Part shown: in pieces, positions 1 to 8,785 of the stretch
Layout of the letters: every line of letters starts with the position of its first letter
Position numbering within the stretch: position 1 is the stretch's first letter
DNA from: Pseudomonadota bacterium
GTDB taxonomy: Bacteria; Desulfobacterota; Syntrophorhabdia; Syntrophorhabdales; Syntrophorhabdaceae
Reading direction: 5' to 3'
Assembly (NCBI GenBank): GCA_026388255.1
Contig: JAPLKC010000026.1
Coordinates: forward strand, 1-41,572
DNA: 41,572 nucleotides
Notes under the pieces: generated by a model
Told to the model about the DNA's origin: nothing
Database searches by the model: none
Seen by the model: only the letters and a program-made list of their open reading frames with translations
Translations under genes and position numbers: made by a program

Positions 1-3000
1 TAAAACTCTATCCTTACACCTGCATTGACACTTTGTGCAACATACTTGCTCTCACCGATCTGCGCACCATAGTTGACTGAGAGGGAAAGGGCATTCTTTG
101 TTACTACGGTAATACCTGCCCCGAGAGAGAGGGAGCTTCTGTCCGGGGATGCTGTCGCAACACTGAAGGGAGAACTTCCCTGTGCCAGTTGTCCCGTTAC
201 GCTCTGGCTATCCCGTGCAAACTCATATCCGTAGGAAGCGCGGATACCGGGTATAACAAGTGCATTATCTGTCTGCCAGGCATAGGATAATTTAGCCCCA
301 ATATTTCCCTGGATGGATTCGATGTTCTGTTTATCCACATCAAGACTTATAGCGCCTGCCCCCCGCTCGGTATAGCCGTCTATGCCAAGTTTGATATACT
401 GGAGGGACATGGTGGGGGTGATCATCCATTGCTTTACTTTGAACTCATGTCCCATACCTCCATAGGCGTTGAATTGATTACCCCGGGGACGTGAAAAAGC
501 AGTGCGGTCAAGACCGGGAAAGACGATCCTGCGGGTATTATCGTAGTTTGAAAGACCGTAACTTATCTGGCCGTCTATGAAGAACTCCTTCCGGTAGTAG
601 GTACCGTAGGCGCCGAAGGCATAACTGTCTATTTTCACCTTACTGCCGTTATTGTCTACATTCCCTTGTGAGTTGCTCATACCCAGCATAACACCGGCAA
701 TGAAGTTCTTTGTAAAACGGTAATCGCTTCCCATGGTAATACCTGCAGTGGTAAAGTTGTATCCTAAGTAATCGGAGGTATCCTTCTGGTCTCCTGCAAC
801 AGCATCTCCCTTTATAAATAAACCCCAGCGGTCATTCATACCTGAAGGGATCATGCCTGTGAGATCGGAGCCTGCACCGGCAAGGAGGATAGGTTTTGTT
901 CCCTGTCTCAAGGATAACCCGCTTACGCTTATCCCCTGCATGCCATATCTCAGATCGCTTAAACGATCGGAGATGTTGCTGCTCTGGAACCCGGCAGCAG
1001 CAATACCCATGCCGTATTGTGCTTCAGAGCCTTTCGGGGCAAGCTGATCTAAGGCATATGCTGCCTGGCTGTAAGCAGGAAGAGCATCGAGGACGGTTAA
1101 AACAGTATCGAGATCACCTGTTGCCGTATTTCCTACGGAGTTGAGCATAGAACCCATTGCCCTCTGGTTCACGGTAAGGTAAGAGAGAAGGTTCTGATTG
1201 ATGTAATCTCTTTCCACCATGAGATATATCTGGTTCGGGATATCATACTTGGGCTTGAACATTACTGTGGGGGTAATATTGGTGAGAAGGGAAGTGAACT
1301 GTCCTGTTACCCCTGATGAGGCGGTAAGGATAGTGCCGAACTTCGTCTTTATTGCCGGGATATAGCCCCCTGTCCATGAGGTCTCGAGGATGCCTTTCAA
1401 GTCAGCAGCGCCGTTTATGGCAAGGAGATCGTTGCTTGTCGGGGAGGCTATCTCGATTAAGAGCTTTCCTTGAGTGTCCTGATAATAGTCGCCGGTTATG
1501 GTAATGGTACCGATGGAGTTACCCGGTTTTATCGTACCTGACGAATGGTAGAAGCCATAAGGGGCAATAATTTCACCGGTACCGGAGACAATGCCGCCAT
1601 CAAGGTATAAAAGCCCATCTTCGGGATCTTCGTCGTCTGAATCCCTGGTAGACATCTTAACTTTACCATTGACATTCAATTCTCCGCTTGTAACTCGGAT
1701 CTTTTCGCTCACCTCAAGGGTTGTATTCGTTTGATTCTTAAAGATATCGCCGGAGTTTTGTAATGTCATGGATTTGGCCTTGATATTATCTGTCTGTGTT
1801 GTGGCACCCCCGGTGCTTAAGACTATCTTGCCCATAAGCAAGGTAACTCCGTAACTTTTCCATGTGCCCACGTTATTGTTTACGGTATCGCCCATGTTGA
1901 TGGTCCATGTGCCGCTTGTCTTGTCTGTTCCGCCAAGCGGGTCCTCTCCCCAGAAGGCATTGGTAAGGAATGTCCAGCTAAAGTTTGTAACACTTGTGGT
2001 ATCCTGCTTGTCGGAGGCAAGGCTGGATGTGGAATAAAAAAGGCAGCTTTTTGTTGTGTATGGGGATGTGACACTGGCCGTCAGGTCACCACGCTTTGAA
2101 TGGGTAAAATTGAGATCAACCTCTACACCCTCAAGAGGCTGCCTCAAGGAGGCGGTCAACTCTGTTGTAGTCAGGGTAAAGGACTTACTTGTCCCGCCGA
2201 CACCGGAGGTGCTGATTTTTGCAATAGATTCATTTACTGTCTTGGTCCCCGTGGCATAAGATGTCTGAGGGGTCACATAGGTGACTTTTTTCACGGTCTC
2301 TACAAACTTGCCGGCATCGATGTTGCCGAAACCGTAATTAGGATTAAACCAGTTGCCTCCCCCGTTTTTAACCCATCCCGTATCAGTGGAGTCGACTTTG
2401 GTACTTGTCAAAACAAGGACATGTTTGGCAATACGAACATCCATAGCGGGGTTTGCCTCTTTCCCTAATGCCAGTATGCCGGAGACGAGAGGCGCCGATG
2501 AGGATGTACCACCGAATGTGGCCGTGTAATTGGTATTAGGAAAAGTATCATCATAATCACCCTGTTTGTTTGAGTCGGAATACTTATTGTACCCGTAATC
2601 ATCACCGGTGCGGTCTGTGGTGGTAACACCGAATCCTTTATAATCGCTACGGTTTGAAGGGGCCGTAACAAAAACGCTTGCTCCATAACTGCTGTAATCG
2701 GTATACTTGCCGTCGCTGCCCAGGGCTGCTACATTAATGACATCCCTGTAACTGTTTGCTATAGTTTTGTTTGTATCCTCATTTGCTTTACCCCTGTCAT
2801 TGCCTGCGGAAAATACATGGATTACCCCGTTGGCCGCCGTCTTGGCCAGAGACTGCAAAACTATGCTTTCCTCGCTGACAAAGGGTGCTTTTGCTCCGTA
2901 ACTGTGGTTTTTAATGGCTATTTCAGGTTTGGTCTTCATTGTAAACTTTCCTGTATTCTTATCGAACGTTACCCCGCTCCCCCATATATAGGCATTAAAT

Positions 3001-3572
3001 TCATCCTCATCTGTCTGGTCACCGCTCAAAAGACGCATCCCCGCGATAGTGGCGTATGGAGCAGCCCCGGTACCGCCGATCTTGTTACCCCCCCTGGCAG
3101 CGGCCACTCCCGCGACAGAGGTGCCGTGGTTATCTTTCAGGAGCACCGGTCCCTGTGTCTCCGATATATTACCGTTCAAAAACGAGCGGCTCAATTTGGT
3201 GCTGTAATTATCCTTAAGATCTTCTTGTGTTCCTTCTACACCGTCGTCAATTATCCCTATTACAACCCCCTTTCCCGTATATCCCAGATTCCATGCACCT
3301 TTTAGATTTGCATCCACAAGGGAATTTTTCATGGTTTCATTTCTTTCCAGTGATTTGATATACACGGTTATCTCCGAGGGTGCTGTGTTTTGCAAATACC
3401 ACTGCCCCGGGAAGTACTTATATGTATCGTCTTTTTCGTTGTACAGGAAAAAAGGGTCGTCCGGTACAAAAGGCGTTAGTGTCGCACCTGAAAGAAGCAG
3501 AGGAAACAGCATTAAAATAATGCCGCCAATAATATTTCCGATGCAAAATCTTAAACCCCTATCAAACCGCAT
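1..3572 (-). CDS. S8 subtilase autotransporter with P-domain and outer-membrane barrel
   Basis: This is a secreted or surface-anchored serine protease. The ATG at 3572 follows AGGGG and opens a Sec signal peptide of about 30 residues. The catalytic triad is visible: Asp109 in IIDDGVEG, His149 in NHGTSVAG and Ser357 in GGTSSSAP. A kexin-type P-domain follows, recognisable by WTFLTNAFWGEDPLGG and DTVNNNVGTWKS. Next come a passenger/linker with PGNSIGTITITGDY and a C-terminal autotransporter beta-barrel of about 280 residues. I translated selected stretches at both ends and in the middle, and all keep one frame. The last sense codon (positions 5-3) is Phe within GVRIEF, the usual C-terminal residue of barrel proteins. 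It is followed by TA at positions 2-1, so only the final base of the stop is missing; the protein is 1190 residues. The substrate is unknown: it could mature the cell's own surface proteins or degrade external protein. Confidence 0.93.
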   Translation of the reverse strand, partial: MRFDRGLRFCIGNIIGGIILMLFPLLLSGATLTPFVPDDPFFLYNEKDDTYKYFPGQWYLQNTAPSEITVYIKSLERNETMKNSLVDANLKGAWNLGYTGKGVVIGIIDDGVEGTQEDLKDNYSTKLSRSFLNGNISETQGPVLLKDNHGTSVAGVAAARGGNKIGGTGAAPYATIAGMRLLSGDQTDEDEFNAYIWGSGVTFDKNTGKFTMKTKPEIAIKNHSYGAKAPFVSEESIVLQSLAKTAANGVIHVFSAGNDRGKANEDTNKTIANSYRDVINVAALGSDGKYTDYSSYGASVFVTAPSNRSDYKGFGVTTTDRTGDDYGYNKYSDSNKQGDYDDTFPNTNYTATFGGTSSSAPLVSGILALGKEANPAMDVRIAKHVLVLTSTKVDSTDTGWVKNGGGNWFNPNYGFGNIDAGKFVETVKKVTYVTPQTSYATGTKTVNESIAKISTSGVGGTSKSFTLTTTELTASLRQPLEGVEVDLNFTHSKRGDLTASVTSPYTTKSCLFYSTSSLASDKQDTTSVTNFSWTFLTNAFWGEDPLGGTDKTSGTWTINMGDTVNNNVGTWKSYGVTLLMGKIVLSTGGATTQTDNIKAKSMTLQNSGDIFKNQTNTTLEVSEKIRVTSGELNVNGKVKMSTRDSDDEDPEDGLLYLDGGIVSGTGEIIAPYGFYHSSGTIKPGNSIGTITITGDYYQDTQGKLLIEIASPTSNDLLAINGAADLKGILETSWTGGYIPAIKTKFGTILTASSGVTGQFTSLLTNITPTVMFKPKYDIPNQIYLMVERDYINQNLLSYLTVNQRAMGSMLNSVGNTATGDLDTVLTVLDALPAYSQAAYALDQLAPKGSEAQYGMGIAAAGFQSSNISDRLSDLRYGMQGISVSGLSLRQGTKPILLAGAGSDLTGMIPSGMNDRWGLFIKGDAVAGDQKDTSDYLGYNFTTAGITMGSDYRFTKNFIAGVMLGMSNSQGNVDNNGSKVKIDSYAFGAYGTYYRKEFFIDGQISYGLSNYDNTRRIVFPGLDRTAFSRPRGNQFNAYGGMGHEFKVKQWMITPTMSLQYIKLGIDGYTERGAGAISLDVDKQNIESIQGNIGAKLSYAWQTDNALVIPGIRASYGYEFARDSQSVTGQLAQGSSPFSVATASPDRSSLSLGAGITVVTKNALSLSVNYGAQIGESKYVAQSVNAGVRIEF

Positions 3573-3733
3573 ATCGCCCCTACTTTATGTTTGTTACATG
3601 TTTTATTATAGCTTACTACTTTTGACATCCGCACCTTTTGAGATATATAAACCCAAATAATACATTTGCCCTCAGTTAGTCCTTAACAAAAATTCTCCTT
3701 TAGGCAATGCACTTGGAAGTCGAATCTACCTTT

Positions 3734-5386
3734 TCATATTCCATTCACGCCAAGTTTTTTTCCGATGTCTTCCTTCAGAGCCTTTTTGTCGGCCTTTCCG
3801 ATATTTGTAAGGGGGATCTTTTCAATGAATTCGACCCGTTCCGGTAATTGCATAACTGATGCCCCGGAGCCTCTCAGATAGGCAATGAGTTCCTCAAAGG
3901 AAAGGGCTGCCCCTTCTTTGAGCTGTATGTAGGCGCATATACGTTCACCCAATGTCTTGTCAGGCATGCCAATGACGGCAACATCAGCAACGGCGGGATG
4001 GGAGCTGATCAATCGCTCGATACCTACCGCGCTTATCGTTTCTCCGCCGCGCAGGATGGTTTCTTTGATTCTGCCTGTAATCATGATAGTGCCGGATTGG
4101 TCAATCTTTGCAAGATCACCGGTTTTGAAGAACCCGTCCTCAGTAAATGTTAACAAGTTATCTTCATGGGATTTAAAGTAACCGGTAAAAATATTCGGGC
4201 CCTTTGTGGTAAGTTCTCCTTCATGATCAGGCGGGACTTCCTGTCCGTTCTGATCAACGATCCTGAATCGCGCATAAGGGCAGTCTATTTTGCCTACAGT
4301 GGTACAAATTGTCTCTATGTCTGCGTCGAGACGTGTCATGGAGCCGGAGCCTTCTGCGGAACCGAAGGCATTTACAAATTTACAGTTAAGTTTATCATAA
4401 ATGCTCCTTACCAGTTCCGGGGTACTGGGAGCGCCGCCTGCATAAATTTTCTTAAGAGAGCTGAGATCGTATTGTTTTAAATTATCAAGGGTTAACATTC
4501 TCTGAACAAGAGCAGGCACAGTGGGGAATGCCGTTACCTTTTCCCGTTCTATAACACTGCAGATATCCTGAGCCTCTGTTGAATCGGTGAGCACATATTT
4601 TGCAAAGTTAAAAAAGGCTCCTCCCACACCGTTATGCATAGCTTGTGCGTGGCTGACAGGAGCAGCGGTCAGCACAACGTCATTACTTGTTATCTCCCAG
4701 GCCCTTGAATGATACTCAACGCTTGCAATGTAGTCATTGTGTGTCCTTGGAACGGCTTTGGGCAAGCCCGTTGTACCGCCTGTAAGAAGTATCATCGAAA
4801 CTTCCATAGGATCAGGGCGTCTGGCTGCAAGCCCTGCAAGGGATGAGGACGTCAACTTTCCTTCATCAATCAGTTTCTCCAGCGGTATAAAGGCCTTGTT
4901 TTCCTGTGCCCTCACCGATATGAGATGCTTGAGTTCTTTATTTTCCTCCATTACCTGCTGTATGATGGGCAGAAAATCGATTTTTTTGTACTGTTCGGGA
5001 CCGATCCATGCTACGGGATGTGTCAGGCTGCAAATATGCTTGATTTCTGCAAGACCATGGCGTGCAATGAGAAGGACTGTTATTGCCCCTATTTTTTGCA
5101 GCGCGTAAAAAGTGATTATATACTCATGCCAGTTTGGAATCTGAAGCAAGACAAAATCCCGTTGAGCTATCCCCAACTCTATAAAGCTCACTGCAAGACG
5201 ATCTACCTTTTCGCGCAGTTGCTCATAGGTAAAACTCGCATTATCGTCTGCGAGACATTCTTTTTGAGGGTAGATATCGGTAGCTTTGTCGAACATATCT
5301 CCCCATGTAAGACCCAGCCAATACCTGTACTTGTTGTATCTTTCAATATCTTCCTGTCTGTACGGTTCAAATCCTTCTATGGGCAT
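3734..5386 (-). CDS. Acyl/aryl-AMP ligase of the ANL superfamily (EntE/DhbE-like)
   Basis: The 550-residue protein activates a carboxylic acid as its adenylate and may pass it to CoA or a carrier thiol. Family core motifs are present: the P-loop LTGGTTGLPK (201-210), NAFGSAEG, TGDLAKID, the hinge GRIKETILRGGE and the C-terminal catalytic-lysine motif PLTNIGKADKKAL. The N-terminal part, with LQIPNWHEYI near residue 81, resembles 2,3-dihydroxybenzoate-AMP ligases and related aryl-acid ligases. The ATG at 5386 has a good ribosome site, CAGGAGG, 6 bases upstream. No siderophore, carrier-protein or aromatic-degradation genes are nearby, so the substrate cannot be read from context. A benzoate- or fatty-acid-CoA ligase role is equally possible. 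The gene stands alone, with no recognisable terminator between it and the autotransporter gene. Confidence 0.88.
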   Translation of the reverse strand: MPIEGFEPYRQEDIERYNKYRYWLGLTWGDMFDKATDIYPQKECLADDNASFTYEQLREKVDRLAVSFIELGIAQRDFVLLQIPNWHEYIITFYALQKIGAITVLLIARHGLAEIKHICSLTHPVAWIGPEQYKKIDFLPIIQQVMEENKELKHLISVRAQENKAFIPLEKLIDEGKLTSSSLAGLAARRPDPMEVSMILLTGGTTGLPKAVPRTHNDYIASVEYHSRAWEITSNDVVLTAAPVSHAQAMHNGVGGAFFNFAKYVLTDSTEAQDICSVIEREKVTAFPTVPALVQRMLTLDNLKQYDLSSLKKIYAGGAPSTPELVRSIYDKLNCKFVNAFGSAEGSGSMTRLDADIETICTTVGKIDCPYARFRIVDQNGQEVPPDHEGELTTKGPNIFTGYFKSHEDNLLTFTEDGFFKTGDLAKIDQSGTIMITGRIKETILRGGETISAVGIERLISSHPAVADVAVIGMPDKTLGERICAYIQLKEGAALSFEELIAYLRGSGASVMQLPERVEFIEKIPLTNIGKADKKALKEDIGKKLGVNGI

Positions 5387-5789
5387 GTGAAACCTCCTGA
5401 GTTTTTGAAATGTTAATTCTCATGGTGCAATAGCTTTGTTTTAATCTATATTTGTTCAAAAATGAAGTTTTATCTAACCGATTGATCCCTGTTTTGTCCA
5501 ATTTTATTTCATTTTTCTGTTGTTTAAATGTGATGTCATTGAAATTATTGGGTTTATTGCCTCTTGCGCGCTTTGCTAAGGTTAATCCGTAATGAAACCT
5601 AATCAGTGCATTTTATTTTCTTAGGGTTTTTTATTTGAGTGGGCAGCGGTATGGAAGAAATACTCATCTGCTGTTATCTGTTGATGGATAAGTACGGCTT
5701 TATCTATATCATCATGATTTGTTTGATTTTATTTTTTTGAATGTGTAATATCTTGTACATAAAAACATTAAACTAAGGGGGAGTAAAAA
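5387..5789. other. AT-rich spacer between divergent AMP-ligase and ParB-like genes
   Basis: This 403-base spacer must hold the promoters for the minus-strand ligase and the plus-strand ParB-like gene. I see only AT-rich sequence, with no convincing paired promoter boxes, no repeat and no conserved gene. A short hydrophobic ORF beginning with the ATG at 5651 (about 29 codons) lacks a clear ribosome site and is not called. The ribosome site of the ParB-like gene, AAGGGGGAG, lies at 5775-5783. Confidence 0.6.
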
Positions 5790-6734
5790 ATGGCAACAAA
5801 GAAAACAGTAGAAAGTCCGGAATTTTTGTACCTGCCTCTGGGAAGTATTATCGTGGAAGAACAGGTTCGCACAGGTATTGACACAACAAGCGAGTCCTTT
5901 AAAGCTCTTATGTTGTCAATTAAAGACAAGGGTGTATTAGAGCCTGTACTTGTAACGCAAAGAGATGACAGATATCTTTTGCTCTGTGGGGAAAGACGAT
6001 ATCTGGCAGCGCAAAAACTGGGATTGGAAACTATTCCGGCAAGGGTAGTTAATGCCGTTACTCAAAAGGATGAAATACTGGCCATCCAATTGACAGAAAA
6101 TCTCCAACGGGAAGACTTAAATCCTATAGATCAGGCCAAAGGCATACTTGCATATATTCAGGCAAAATATCCTGACAAAGGGTACAATTTGGATGGGGTA
6201 ATTAACGAGCTAATGAATTACAACCTGAAACCAGAAAAGGTATCGGAGACTATGACGGAAACAGTTTCCGTCATAAGCAAAATCGCTGGAAAGTCAACAA
6301 GGACGATGCTTAACGTGATATCACTTTTAAAACTGGTTCCTAAAATTCAGGAGGTAATTTCGAATGGAACACTGCCTGTTTCGCAGGGATATCTCTTTGC
6401 CGCGAACATCGGAAGTCCTGACTTTTTTACCATATTTGATGAAATAATGGAGACGCCTGTAACCAATGCAAAATTAGAAAAGATGCTTACCGCATACAAA
6501 AAAGCCAAACCTAAATCAACATCAAGACCCATACCCATTAAAAAGAAGGTTGCCGTCTTACAAAATGCAAAATCATATTTTGAGAAAAAGACCGGGATGT
6601 ATGCGAAACCTGAACTTCAGACATTCCTTGATGAACTGCGGGTTTTAGTATCTTTCATGGAAGAGCAGTTTCAGAAAGCCCCGGCAACTGTACCGGATAA
6701 CATAGCAACCAAGAAGCCGTCGGTATCGGTGTAA
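5790..6734 (+). CDS. Orphan ParB/Spo0J-family protein
   Basis: This 314-residue protein has the ParB N-terminal nucleotide-binding fold. Visible motifs are GVLEPVLVTQRDDRYLLLC, the GERRYLAAQKLG box that binds CTP in characterised ParBs, and LTENLQREDLNPIDQA. A helix-turn-helix region around residues 140-210 follows, then a basic, Lys-rich tail. The start is the ATG after AAGGGGGAG. Chromosomal ParB normally sits beside ParA, but no ParA lies here, and no sequence resembling the consensus parS palindrome was noticed. It may be a plasmid- or island-derived ParB, a ParB-like transcription regulator or a nucleoid-occlusion-like factor. The unusual hairpin-rich block starts 21 bases after its stop codon and could be linked to it. 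Confidence 0.85.
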   Translation: MATKKTVESPEFLYLPLGSIIVEEQVRTGIDTTSESFKALMLSIKDKGVLEPVLVTQRDDRYLLLCGERRYLAAQKLGLETIPARVVNAVTQKDEILAIQLTENLQREDLNPIDQAKGILAYIQAKYPDKGYNLDGVINELMNYNLKPEKVSETMTETVSVISKIAGKSTRTMLNVISLLKLVPKIQEVISNGTLPVSQGYLFAANIGSPDFFTIFDEIMETPVTNAKLEKMLTAYKKAKPKSTSRPIPIKKKVAVLQNAKSYFEKKTGMYAKPELQTFLDELRVLVSFMEEQFQKAPATVPDNIATKKPSVSV

Positions 6735-6755
6735 CATGCGCGTTTTCGGCGACTG

Positions 6756-6797
6756 CAACTACAAGCCCTTACCCAAAATGGTAAGAGTTTGCAGTTG
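6756..6797. repeat. 18-bp near-perfect stem-loop between convergent genes
   Basis: The arms are 6756-6773 and 6780-6797, with the 6-base loop CAAAAT. Sixteen of 18 positions pair in plus-strand RNA (one is G-U) and 17 of 18 in minus-strand RNA (two are G-U). It lies 21 bases after the ParB-like stop, between convergent genes, so it may stop transcription in either direction. Neither side has a T-tract, so a plain intrinsic terminator is not well supported. Confidence 0.6.
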
Positions 6798-6819
6798 ACC
6801 TGATGAGAAGGGTAGAGAA

Positions 6820-6995
6820 AATCCTGAGAGCAAGGATTACCTAAAGAAATGCGGCTGTTAAGTTCTTATCGGGGTGAGTCTTTTTAACACCTACGAAGTT
6901 AGTATGTGGTTTTTAATTCACAGCCGGGTATTACGGAACGAAAGATAGCAACATACGACTCACCGGGAGGAGTCGCATATGACTCCAATCCGGTG
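6820..6995. ncRNA. Candidate structured RNA with pseudoknot-like pairing
   Basis: No gene is recognisable in 6735-7198, but 6820-6995 is dense in complementary segments. There is a 6-bp hairpin at 6820-6838. CGGCTGT (6852-6858) pairs with ACAGCCG (6920-6926). GGTGAGTC (6873-6880) pairs with GACTCACC (6957-6964). GTATGT (6902-6907) pairs with ACATAC (6951-6956), directly stacked on the previous helix. The first long-range helix crosses the second, giving a pseudoknot topology. Downstream, GGAGTC (6969-6974) pairs with GACTCC (6981-6986). CACCGG (6961-6966) can pair with CCGGTG (6990-6995), which competes with the 8-bp helix and would suit a switch. The plus orientation was used, but DNA inverted repeats do not fix the strand. 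The family is not recognised. Confidence 0.4.
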
Positions 6996-7198
6996 GAGCC
7001 GATAGTTAGCAAATCATTGTTATCATTAACCTTACAATAGTTATCTCTCATTAGGAATTCAAATGTCAACAGCCTGTTGGAAAACTTTCTTTCATCATAA
7101 TGTTTGCCGGCAAATTGAAGCAAAACCTTGTGCACACAACAATAAGAACAGAAAAGATTGGTATGCAGCCGAATTGTTCCATTATCAGCCAGCCGGTA

Positions 7199-8785
7199 TC
7201 ATGATCTTTCCAAAACCCGGCGAATGGCGGCAGCCATCTCTGTAGGTTTTATTGGCTTCCTTAGTATTTCCCTGATACCGGCCTTGCGCGACGCCTCTTC
7301 GATGTCTTGATGGACATAACCCGAACAGAGAATTACGGGAATGTTAATGTTACTCTCCTCCATCTTTTCTGCAATCTCAATACCTGTAAGGTTCGGCATG
7401 GTATAATCGGTTATAAGGAGGTCGAAGTCGGCGGAATGGCTTCGTAACGTTTCCAGTGCCAGCAGGCTGTCTGTGAAGATTGTGACTTTGTATTCGAGGA
7501 TGGTGAGTATGTCCAAAAAGGCGCTGGCTATTTGTTTCTCATCATCGACAAGCATTATTCTTTCGCTTCCATGGGGGAGATTGTCTGATGCATCATTGTC
7601 GGCAAGCTTCATTTCTAACGAGACAACGGGCATAATAATATCAAAGGTTGAGCCTCTATTGACTTCACTGGTTATGATGATGGTACCGCTTATTTTCCTT
7701 ACAATACCGTGGATGAGGGAAAGACCTAATCCTGTCCCATCCCCTTTCGGTTTTGTTGTAAAGAATGGATCAAAAATGTGGTCAATTATTTCCGGCTTTA
7801 TGCCGCACCCTGTGTCTGACACCCTGAGAAGGACATATTTCCCCGGATGAATATCAGGATGAAGCTTTGCGAATGTTTCATCCACATCCATATCTTCAAG
7901 GGTTATATCAATCACACCTTTAGTGTCCTTCATAGCATAGGCAGCGTTGGTACAAAGGTTGACGATGAGTTGGTGAATCTGTGTCGGGTCAGCAATGATA
8001 ACAGCGGTGCTTTTCAGATTGGTCAGCAATTCGATAGTGGAGGGGATTGATGCTCTGAGAAGTTTTATTGCTTCATTGATGATATATTTTGGCATAATCT
8101 CCTTGAGTTCCAGTTCCGTTTGCCTGCTGAAAGTAAGAATTTGTTTGACCAGGCCCCGGGCTCTTTCCGCTGCCTTCAGCACTTCTGAAACATACCTTTT
8201 TGCCCTGGCCGGATCGTTTTCTTCGATCAATGCCAGTTCGGCATATCCGAAGATCCCGCTTAGAATGTTATTGAAATCATGTGCAATACCCCCGGCCAGT
8301 GTTCCTATGGCCTCGATCTTCTGGGCTTGACGAAGTCTTGATTCCACCGTCAGTTCATGGGTTATATCCCGGCAGATCTCAAGATAGTTGAAAATATGCC
8401 CCTTCCTGTCCTGAAGTGGAATGATAATCGTTTCCAGTATAGCCGATCCAGAGGCGTCTTTATTGATTTTGAGACGGCCTGTCCACATATTGTGCGAGTC
8501 AAGGCAACGCCAGATCTCTTCCTCTGGAGTATCATTGACATTTGCTAAGAGGGGCTGTGTGCCTATGATTTCCCCGGAAGGCCGTTGCATCAATTTTTCC
8601 ATGGCGAGATTGACAAACTCGATTCTCTTGTCATGTCCTATCATGGTGACCATTTCTCCTGAATGGAGCGTCACCTGTTTGAGGGTTTCGATGGCCCTCT
8701 GAGCCGGAGTGCTTATTTTCTGCGATAGAATAACAATGCTGACCACGGTAATGGCAAGAAAGATGAGGCCGACCAGAATAATCAT
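7199..8785 (-). CDS. PAS hybrid histidine kinase with C-terminal receiver (3' part of a split sensor kinase)
   Basis: The 528 residues comprise one membrane helix (2-22), a PAS domain (about 40-145), a phosphoacceptor helix with His169 in GGIAHDFNNIL, a catalytic ATPase domain (N-box QLIVNLCTNAAYAM, then DTGCGIKP and GTGLGLSL) and a receiver domain with Asp460 in LLITDYTMPNLTG. It should autophosphorylate and pass phosphate to its own receiver. The ATG overlaps the stop of the upstream cache-sensor gene in an ATGA, so the two are probably translationally coupled. In related single-chain kinases this membrane helix is the second transmembrane segment, directly after the dCache sensor. The pair therefore looks like one ancestral gene broken in two. 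No DNA-binding output partner is adjacent. Confidence 0.88.
   Translation of the reverse strand: MIILVGLIFLAITVVSIVILSQKISTPAQRAIETLKQVTLHSGEMVTMIGHDKRIEFVNLAMEKLMQRPSGEIIGTQPLLANVNDTPEEEIWRCLDSHNMWTGRLKINKDASGSAILETIIIPLQDRKGHIFNYLEICRDITHELTVESRLRQAQKIEAIGTLAGGIAHDFNNILSGIFGYAELALIEENDPARAKRYVSEVLKAAERARGLVKQILTFSRQTELELKEIMPKYIINEAIKLLRASIPSTIELLTNLKSTAVIIADPTQIHQLIVNLCTNAAYAMKDTKGVIDITLEDMDVDETFAKLHPDIHPGKYVLLRVSDTGCGIKPEIIDHIFDPFFTTKPKGDGTGLGLSLIHGIVRKISGTIIITSEVNRGSTFDIIMPVVSLEMKLADNDASDNLPHGSERIMLVDDEKQIASAFLDILTILEYKVTIFTDSLLALETLRSHSADFDLLITDYTMPNLTGIEIAEKMEESNINIPVILCSGYVHQDIEEASRKAGIREILRKPIKPTEMAAAIRRVLERS

Noticed and set aside
853-3660. Several plus-strand ORFs opposite the autotransporter gene
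   Set aside because: They are antisense shadows of a long coding sequence with clear domain motifs.
5651-5742. Short hydrophobic ORF in the spacer upstream of the ParB-like gene
   Set aside because: About 29 codons, no clear ribosome site, very AT-rich; not distinguishable from chance.
6800-6822. CTGATGA followed later by GAAA, suggesting a hammerhead ribozyme core
   Set aside because: The sequence between the two motifs cannot form a closing stem II and no suitable cleavage site and stem arrangement is present.
6899-7135. 78-codon minus-strand ORF across the structured intergenic block
   Set aside because: It runs through the palindromic segments, has no ribosome site or known motifs, and is better explained by the inverted repeats.
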